DNA from: Epiperipatus broadwayi | Lineage: Eukaryota; Onychophora; Udeonychophora; Euonychophora; Peripatidae | Assembly (NCBI GenBank): GCA_028023455.1 | Contig: JAQFVV010006221.1 | Location: forward strand, 2,610,001 to 2,674,000 | DNA: 64,000 nt | Reading direction: 5' to 3' | Shown: piece after piece, positions 56,165-64,000 of the stretch | How positions within the stretch are numbered: position 1 is the stretch's first letter | Layout: every line of letters starts with the position of its first letter | Program-made: the position numbers and the translations under genes | Notes under the pieces: model-generated | The model's database searches: none | Told to the model about the DNA's origin: nothing | What the model saw: only the letters and a program-made list of their open reading frames with translations

Positions 56165-57385
56165 GTCATTGGATGACCAAACCAATTTAATTATTAATGT
56201 GATAGCCATTAATAAATTTTCAACTAAATTATTAACTTTCAATCCGATTAAATACCACTTGAGAACAAGAATTAAAAGAGTTAATTCTAATTTCAAATGT
56301 CTCTTGGCGTACTACTTAGCTTGGAATACTATAACCAATGTAACAGTAGCATATTTTAATAAATATCTAAATAATTTTTAATAGAAAACAGGATCAAAAC
56401 TTTTACCATACAATACTGCAAGAATGCCAATTAGATAGTAGTAGTCTTGGAATAGTTAAAGTTAAGTCTTTTTATCAATCAATTGATAAAAGTTAAATCA
56501 TTTGAAAGACAATGTAAACAATCTTCTATTTGACATTGACTTTCCTAATTGTTAACTATATGATATGGTTCAAATGGCAAAAACAGCAGACGATCAGATC
56601 TAATATAACCCAAAAGTCAATTGTAATGATATATTCCAAAATTGAATCATAATACCAATTGAAAATACATCAGTCTATAAAAGTGTTAAAAAATATATTA
56701 TTGGATGAGTAATTGGTTCATACAGACATCAATTTTCTGTATGGTATGATCGAAGTACAACATTTGTCAACAAGTCTCATAGATGGTCTTTTGACACAAT
56801 TTGTAAATCACGTGATTCAGATGAAGAAATTTTTCTACATATTATTGATTATTGTTCCTTTCAAATTTAATCCTTTCCGATAATCCATTAAACAAATTTC
56901 TGACATCAGTTTTTTTTTTTTGATAGGTGACAAGAAGAAAGTAAAAGCTATGTTATAAATTTGGAGATTTATATGGGTAGTAAGATATGTAAGATAATTT
57001 TACAAAACAACCATTAGTACTTTGTTCAATAGTTCCATGAATACTCACAAGGGAGCAGTATTATAGAGAATTAATAATATTTACCAAAAAATTTAAGATT
57101 TATAATATAACATCGCAAGGTTAATTTAATTTATGGGATGTATTATGACTTAAGAAAAATGTGAATTCACAACCATATCATCATCAATAAACACTTATGT
57201 TTTATGTAGAAATACATTTAAGTACTTATGTTGGGAGTCAAACAAAAATATTAATTAACAGTAAAATATATAATATCTTTACTAAATGTAAGTTGTTAGT
57301 TACGTTTTGACTTTAACTATGAAATTTTTTACTTGATATGTATAAATAATTGTATATAATATTAAACTAGTTTTTAAAACAAAAT
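56165..57385. other. Unclassified stretch
   Basis: Moderate ORF-like segments occur (for example VWYDRSTTFVNKSHRWSFDT in one plus frame near 56740), but I cannot tie them to a family, and stops follow quickly. Confidence 0.35.
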
Positions 57386-57389
57386 ATAA

Positions 57390-57580
57390 TCACTTTGTTA
57401 TATATTCTTATCAATGTTAATTTTCTTATCATTATACTTTGTTAAATAGTCTTCAGAATTTGATAATCTCCTTGATCTATATCTTGATGTTCCAAAGTTT
57501 AATCATTCTTCAGAAATTTCTACTCATAATCTATAAATTGAAAGCATAATGACCATTCAAATTCATTGGTACTTTGTGTT
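57390..57580 (-). pseudogene. RTE LINE fragment
   Basis: Matches 41790-41985 of the intact copy in minus orientation, including TGATCTATATCTTGATGTTCC at 57472. Broken frames. Confidence 0.6.
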
Positions 57581-57694
57581 TTCCTGAAGGTTTATGATGA
57601 TGGTATTTTAGTTGTATGTATATATTGGACTATTTCCATTATCTAATATAAGTATTGAATGTCTTTAGAGAAATTTTACTTTATTTAAATATTC

Positions 57695-57850
57695 CAAATG
57701 GCACACAGGTTAGTATATGCACAATGTTTTGAGAGGTATTATTCTCCCCTCTTCTTTAGGTGTTGCTGGCCTGACCAGTAACAGTACTAGCTTGAGAATC
57801 AAATTTGGACCCTTAGATTCTTGAATATTGAATTTTAAGACAACGCACAG
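57695..57850 (-). repeat. tRNA-like SINE, family E copy 2
   Basis: Parallel to 47635-47825: GCACAATGTTTTGAGAGGTA, CTTCTTTAGGTGTTGC and GCCTGACCAGTAACAGTACT on the plus strand. The box B region is decayed (AATCAAATTTGGACC). Confidence 0.55.
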
Positions 57851-58159
57851 CACATGGAGGGAAACAAATGAAGAGTTAAAAAACAAAAATATCACGTATC
57901 AATCGATATTCAAATATAATTTAATTCGATTAATTTTAAAGTTGTAACTAGGGTTTTAATATATTAAAGTAGGATGATTAAATATTTATAAATGATTCAA
58001 AAGATGATGGATGTGTTTGCTACAAATTATCACATTTACAAAGTAAATTTATGTAGTGTACATCAGTGCATACAAAAAGTAAAATATAATACTCTATAAA
58101 TTTTACAAGTGCAGGATTTAAATTGTAACTATTAAAGCAAACTCATATTAATATCAAAT

Positions 58160-59040
58160 ATATTACCATCACTTTCAATTATTACCAATCCACCGTAGAA
58201 TAGTTTCTCTAAATTTTATCCACTTTTTTCAACCATAGCTTATCTTTTGCACATGATTCTCACAAACTATCTTTTATCATCATCCATTACTCACATGTTT
58301 CTTTTATAAATGTTTTATAATCTCTTGGGATTTTGTTTCTAATCATATGTTCAGATTATCTTCATTTTAGCCCTTTATTATTTTAATGATAACCTGATAT
58401 TTTCTCATTCATATATTTCATTTTTAATTTTTCCTTACCATTTCCAACATACACTTTTTAATACTCTCACTAGTCATCTGTTTTATAATCATTTGGGATT
58501 TAGCTTAAGATTTTAAATGTCCATCTATTGTCATCTTTTCTAATCACAAGTCCAGTTATCTTCATTTCATCCCTTCATTTTTTTTTAATGATAATCTGAT
58601 ATTTTCACATTCATATATTTCATTTTTAATTTTTCCTTCCCATTTCGGATATACTTTCACTAATCAATCTAAAATCTTAATTACTTTTCTAGTAAGTAAT
58701 TTAAGATCTGTATAAAAATATTGGTAAAACATATTATTACATACTTTTCCTTTCAAACATATAGACAGGTTTTTTTAAAACTTGTTATTTTTACCAACAA
58801 CTTTCTAAATTTAAATTTATGATTAATTTTATTCATTATGTTTTCATCTATATTCTTTTAATTCACCATTATTAATCTTTATTTTCTTTTTTTATAAAAA
58901 TTATTAAACATCATTTTAATATTTTTCTTACTTATCGTTACTCCTTTCATGGTTTTCATCTGATAATTTTTAAACTTCCAAAGCTCTGAGGAATTATTTG
59001 CAAAAACAACCATTTTACAAAATATAGATGTTTTGTATAA
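58160..59040 (-). pseudogene. RTE LINE 3' fragment with internal duplication
   Basis: Begins at the LINE 3' end (TTATTACCAATCCACCGTAG at 58179) and follows the intact copy to the GGAATTATTTGCAAAAACAA segment at 58989. A segment with CATTCATATATTTCATTTTT occurs at 58410 and 58608, an internal duplication of about 195 bp. Confidence 0.65.
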
Positions 59041-59949
59041 TCTCCAAAATTAACAATTTGTAAAAGTATCTAAATGGTTATCATTTAGACGGACATTGTA
59101 GATTTAATCTTTTTTTTTAATGTTTGCATTTTAATCACTAACTAAATATGTCAACGTTTCTAAAATATCTTTAGAATATTTTACAAATGTCAAAAGCCAA
59201 TATTGAAATGAAACCAATAAAAAGTATTAATCCCAGAGATGATGATATTAACAACATTATCAAACCCTAAGGTAAAAACAGTAAATACATCAATAAAGAA
59301 ATGCTTACGTACACTAAAAAATTGTAATCAACAATTGAAAAATACCTGAAAAGGAAAAGAAAGAATACTCATAAAGAGTTATTTCATCAAAATAAACGAT
59401 GAAACAAAGCTATACACAGTTTCACATGATACATAGTTTCTCATGATAAAAAAAAAATAAACAAAGAAGAACCAAGCAATACTCTGGTACCAACCACATC
59501 TATTGCAAATCCAAAAAAAAACAAACCAAACAACAAAACTATCATCAAATTAATGCTGTTTTGTAAAAGTAAATAATTATTGATACAAAGAATTTAATGA
59601 TGCAAAGATGTTCAAACTGTCCATATTTTAGATTATTCATTCTATAGATGTAATATCAAATGGATTTTTATTTTTTTTGTACTTCATATTTATTAGGCTC
59701 TGGATAAAGTAGGTCCAATAAATCAGATCAACTATGTTACTACCCTTTTACCCTCAATTTTTTTTAGCAATCATATATTTAATAACAGAAGATAAAATTA
59801 AAGCAGAAAATCTATTCAAACATTAAATGGAAATAAAATTATATTTCTAAAGATTCAAATCCTGTCATCTTAGAAAGGATAATATGCATATCTATGCGAT
59901 TTGATCAACAAATCATTTTCAAAACCTCACATAATATCACAACTTCCCT

Positions 59950-60230
59950 TGAATACAATATATAGTAACTAGAGTTGATAAAACCATTCAAACAAATAGT
60001 TTTGATTTTCATTTAAAATAGTAACAGCTGAAGACACACCATATATACTCATGATTGATAGATTCTCATGTAATGTGACATCAAAGGGAAACTATCTGGC
60101 TATTTGAAATGTTATAGACCAGGGCATATTGCATTAAAAATTATCCAATGAGAAAATGTACTATTTGCAGACACTTTGACAAAATTGGGTACAATTTCCT
60201 TATGCCCCTTAACCTATCATGGTCTCAAGT
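59950..60230 (+). pseudogene. Possible retrotransposon ORF1 (zinc-knuckle) remnant
   Basis: Plus-strand reading gives EDTPYILMIDRF, then LKCYRPGHIALK in one frame and RKCTICRHFDKIGYN in another. This resembles two CCHC zinc knuckles (C-x2-C-x4-H-x4-C) with lost cysteines and a frameshift between them. Family assignment is open (gag-like or LINE ORF1). Confidence 0.35.
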
Positions 60231-60858
60231 CATGGCCAAAGAAAATGTCATTTTAGTCTCACATTGAGAACAATGATAACACAATGCAACAATATTGTGA
60301 AAGCACAGATGAATGTAAGCAACCCTATAATAACAATTTGTTTACTGTGACTTATTCTAGAGATATAACAAACTAAAAAAATAAAAAGATTTTAAAACAA
60401 TGTTAATTTATAAACCAAACAAATTAATACACACCTATTGCAAATCAAATACATCACTTTTTGAATTATTTTTGAGGATCAGGAAAAATTACTCTCAAAA
60501 GAAAGACAAATCAATTCATTAAAAAAGAGATAAAAACAAAATACAAAAAAATTCTATAACCCACATGATGAGATAAATAAAAAATAGGAAACAAAAAGTT
60601 TCATATAAGCTTGATGATGAGACAAAATATCTTCCAAAGGACACAATTTAAACAATACAAAATCATGAGTAATAACATAAAATTTACTACCCTTAAGATT
60701 AGTGGATTAAAGTTCATATATTCACCAGATTCTTCAGTGGATACCTTTTGATATATTAGTAATTACTGAAACAAAATGTAGCTGCACTAACACAAATATT
60801 TTTAAAATATCTAATTATTAGTATATCACTCCCTTTTTAATAATCATCCTAATAGAAG

Positions 60859-61105
60859 TGCTACTATTTTGACTCATTCCAACTTGAAATCCATGATATC
60901 CCAACATACTTATCTATATAACAGAGCTAAAACAAATCCTTCATATAACTCAGTGTTTATGGAACACAAGAAACACATTGGTCATGCTTTTAAACTTGCT
61001 TCTGCCAAGATTGTTTGTTGTGAAAGTAATTGTAGAAAATGTAAAATCAAAGAGGCTTGGTATATAATTAATTCTACACATACAATAAACATAAGCCAAT
61101 AGTGT
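60859..61105 (+). pseudogene. GIY-YIG endonuclease remnant of a Penelope-like element, copy 2
   Basis: The ORF includes NRAKTNPSYNSVFMEHKKHI, then GHAFKLASAKIVCCESNCRK and CKIKEAWYI. It aligns with the second half of the domain at 13850-14060 (EHEKQTGHVF, CKRKIKEAYFI). The GIY-YIG core itself is missing or decayed, so the copy is dead. Confidence 0.6.
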
Positions 61106-61679
61106 TTCCCTTAACAAATACTAGGTGTTCAATCCTGGAATGTAGGTGGTGCTTAATAACCCATCATACATGCAATTATGCAAAATTGGAAACATTGCAT
61201 TTTCTGCCAATTATCTCTCAAGTATGCTTTAATACAGGCACTCTGGTGTCGAAAGTTGATTTAGTAGATCATTAAACATATTATTTCAGCTGTATTTATT
61301 ATTATTTATTCATCATTTAATCAATAAAAAAAAATAGATTAACAATTATACTGAAGCATATATTTAATCATTTTTCTGGGTATTTGAAACAATAAAATTT
61401 GCATATTATTCATCCCAGAAAAAAAAATTGAGAAAATAATTAACCAAATACAATACTACTAATATGTATATTCAATACATTAGATGATGAAAATAGTCCA
61501 ATACATAAATACAATCATTGGTACTTTCTATAACTTTTCTTAATTCTTAAAATATATTAAAATCAATTACTTTTAAATTCAGATTGCTCTGATGCTTGAT
61601 TTGAATCTAAATTTCTCAATACATGAGTTATAATTATCTTAATAAATATCAATAAATACCTTTTAAGTGCTTAATTTTA

Positions 61680-61925
61680 CCACGAGAGCGACCTCTACAA
61701 ATATTAACACAGGATTATGACTTTATAAAGATAAGAGCGGCCATCTTATCTTCAACCTACTTTCTAATTATACAGGCAAATCTAACGCATTTTGATTTGA
61801 GAGCATGAAGCTAATAAATACTTCATTGATTAAGTCCAGTAACTCATTTAGAAATCAACATTCTCGAAATCTTTCCATTCACAGCGAGTTAATATTTAGA
61901 TCTTATAATTAGAAATATTTTGAAT
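61680..61925 (-). repeat. Repeat family D, second copy
   Basis: The reverse complement aligns with 50190-50430, sharing GGACTTAATCA, GAAGTATT, TAGCTTCA and AAGTAGGTTGAAG. It lies within the decayed LINE. Confidence 0.55.
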
Positions 61926-63570
61926 CAATTTAAAGTTGTAAACATATAGAACTGATAAAAGACTATCTGTAACTTTTAATATTAATATTTAGGACATCCT
62001 TATTATTTAAACACTAGTTATATAGTTTTACCAACAATTTATATTGGTTTTGATAAGATATCAATAATAATTTTATTATTTTCTAGAGCTTTTTCACTTT
62101 TTCATTTAAAATATTTGCAATTCAGATGTTATAATTGTAGAGTTTATTTTTTTATTAAAGTATAAAACTATTTCACATATTTTATAACTACCCTTTATTT
62201 ATAGGAGTTATTTTTTTTTTTATTGCTGAAAGAACTTTTCTTTTCGTTTCAAAATACACGTTTATTCACACTTCATATGAATTGTACAAAGTTACATATC
62301 AAATATAGTGTTTCTACTAAGATTACATTACATATATATAGAATTCTTATCAATCAAAAAACTTAGTAATTTACAATGAATCCAACATTATGTTCAATAA
62401 GATATAATAAATCAAATAACATGTTAATTTACTTTAAAAGCAACCCAAGGAGCATTAAATGATATCAAATTAACACAAGCCTCCTATCAGGGTCATCCAT
62501 CAGAATCAACATCTTTGATTACACGAAAATCAATTTACATAATTTACAAGAATATGGATAACTTCTCATAGCAAAAATTTTTAAACCAAAAGATCTTAAA
62601 ACATTACATATAACAAATTTGAGTCCTTCTTCTACCATTCTGGTGTGCATCACTTTTCCTAGATTTGCATACATTAATTTAACGAAACATTCACATCTTT
62701 GAAGCATTATCACACAATCAGCTTAATTATGTTTTTTCTGCTTAGATGCCAAATCATTTGATTACTTCAGCTGTTGGACCTTTGCACTTCTTTCCTTCTC
62801 CAAGAAAGTGCAGTTTACTTTTGAGACTTCCAAATCGTAATTATATTTCCTTATATCCTTATTAACTCTTTTTTTTTTTTTTTTACTATTTTACAGGAAT
62901 TCCACATATTCAAACAATCTATATGAAACATTTAAAAATATTTTATTTATTCCTTTTTTCATACATTGCCTTATATTAGTTAAAAAATTTACTAGTGAAT
63001 TGTTGTTTTTTCATATATATTTAATCTTAGTAAAGTATTAGTTATCTCCTTAATGAATTTGTTCATGTGAAATTGTCCTAGAAATAAGATATCCTAAAAC
63101 TATTTGAAAGTAAAATTATTAAATTATTTTTGAAGTTTAGAAAATATCAACTGGAATACTTTCTTTCTTAGCACTCTTTGCTTTTTAACCACATCTTTTA
63201 TCTCAACAATCTAAAAACATTCTATTAAAATTTTAAACATAAATCTTTTAATACATATTTTCGATAGTCAAGATATCCGCAGTTCTTTCATTTGAATACT
63301 TTCATGTCTATTTTTGTTATGAATTTTTTTAATAGCAAAGAGAATTTATAATATTCAGATTTTCATTTTATGCAAATGTTTTTTTTTCTTTCTTTCTTCA
63401 AGTTTAAATTTGCCCACAATATTTTTATATTTCAATCATTTTTCCAGTTTAACATTAAAATATACTATGATACTTTTAAAATGTTTGACTTGCTTAAAAG
63501 CATTCTATTCATTAAAAAAAAAATTCCTTTACGTTTTCATTAAAATTACTTATCTGCCTTTAGTAAGTTT

Positions 63571-63753
63571 CTAGGTGCAGTGCTCTCAGATCCAAAGCTC
63601 CTCACTGATGAAGGCCACAAGCCAGAAACTAGTCTGGGGATATTGGATGAGTAGGCACTAGAGAGGGATTTTATGCACAAGCCTTCTGGCATCGATTGAT
63701 TACTCTGGTTGACACTGAGAAGCACTACTGTATGGAGAGTTTTGCCTGTTTTA
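63571..63753 (+). repeat. Family A 5'-truncated copy A14
   Basis: Starts abruptly at TAGGTGCAGTGCTCTCAG, just upstream of the hammerhead, and ends GAGAGTTTTGCCTGTTTTA. The left portion of the family is missing, which is a 5' truncation inside the decayed LINE. It holds the best-preserved hammerhead in the window. Confidence 0.8.
63590..63648 (+). ncRNA. Hammerhead ribozyme motif, family A, fully intact
   Basis: ATCCAA (63590-63595), AGC, TCCTCA (63599-63604), CTGATGA (63605-63611), A, GGC-CACAA-GCC, A, GAAAC (63625-63629), TA, GTC (63632-63634), TGGGGA (63635-63640), TA, TTGGAT (63643-63648). Both 6-bp stem I blocks pair (one T-G wobble) around an AGC/TA internal loop. Stem III is two pairs with a TA loop. 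Predicted cleavage is 63634/63635. The only departure from the textbook core is an A-A mismatch at the base of stem II. Confidence 0.8.
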
Positions 63754-64000
63754 AATTTCATTTAGTTAAATAACTAATCGCTTCAACTGTATTAGCCATG
63801 CCCTCATCAATTTCTACAATGATATTCATCCATTTTTATTCATCATGGAACCTATTTGAATCAATTCTTTTTCCCATTTTTTTCTAATTTTTATGAAGTC
63901 AGAAAATACCTTTACAGCTTCTTGCTTGTCTATAATGATTTGTCATTTATTCGCAGATTGATCCTGTCTCTAAAAAAACTGAAAAAAATAGTCTTTAATG

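Larger units (their letters stand above)
61490..64000 (-). pseudogene. Degenerate RTE LINE running off the right edge
   Basis: Minus-orientation fragments follow the intact copy in order: 61500-61670 (about 41970-42140), 61940-62270 (about 42125-42480), 62780-63560 (about 42560-43400), 63770-64000 (about 43430-43830). Insertions are family D (61680-61925) and family A (63571-63753). All frames are broken. Confidence 0.65.

Noticed and set aside
56163-56381. 72-codon plus-strand ORF
   Set aside because: No recognisable motif. It lies in decayed AT-rich sequence next to a LINE 3' end.
1-64000. CRISPR arrays, bacterial operons or ribosome binding sites
   Set aside because: Introns, LINEs, SINEs and PLE remnants show a eukaryotic genome. 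Repeats are dispersed or palindromic, not regularly spaced with unique spacers.

Overview
This is an AT-rich eukaryotic (animal) window made mostly of transposon remnants and non-coding sequence, with one recognisable host gene. That gene is a multi-exon DUOXA (dual oxidase maturation factor) on the minus strand. Four exons were reconstructed at 12302-12141, 7943-7790, 7695-7484 and 2348-2050, with splice sites and phases that agree. The protein reads closest to arthropod NIP/Mol-type DUOXA proteins as I remember them, so an AT-rich arthropod is my best guess. That is an inference from memory, not a search. The exon(s) for the first two membrane helices were not found.

The main result is that the window is seeded with hammerhead ribozyme (HHR) motifs in at least three sequence-unrelated repeat families (here A, B, C). 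Each family shows the type I layout: stem I, CTGANGA, stem II hairpin, GAAA, a very short stem III with a two-base loop, then a NUH cleavage triplet. Stem I is supported by two base-paired blocks separated by an internal loop. Seven copies keep an intact or near-intact core: 246-287, 8646-8700, 23155-23209, 24811-24869, 35654-35714, 54486-54544 and 63590-63648. Many others carry clear core mutations. Copies occur as tandem units about 368-479 bp apart, as inverted dimers, and as short palindromes. Several are flanked by perfect 9-14 bp target site duplications and interrupt older LINE copies. This matches what is known of Penelope-like element (PLE) terminal repeats and of animal retrozymes. 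The window also holds degenerate PLE pieces: a reverse transcriptase fragment at 23240-23580, directly upstream (same strand) of a family C ribozyme, and GIY-YIG endonuclease remnants at 13715-14075 and 60859-61105.

Layout. 1-13.3 kb: DUOXA and its introns, filled with A, B and C copies, a tRNA-derived SINE, an hAT-like MITE and foldback repeats. 13.6-20.2 kb: PLE endonuclease remnant, a pyrimidine-rich unclassified stretch, foldback repeats and A copies. 20.4-25.8 kb: a decayed RTE-type LINE, a C copy, the PLE RT remnant, A copies and tandem tRNA-like SINEs. 26.8-27.4 kb: a homopolymer-dominated block that looks like an assembly artefact. 30.3-34.5 kb: a nearly full-length dead RTE LINE. 34.8-40.8 kb: an inverted A dimer, a tRNA-Gly-like sequence, C, A and SINE copies and an unclassified element. 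40.9-44.1 kb: the best-preserved RTE LINE, with a 994-codon endonuclease-reverse transcriptase ORF. 44.6-64 kb: C copies, many RTE fragments on both strands, A and B insertions, SINEs and PLE or gag-like remnants.
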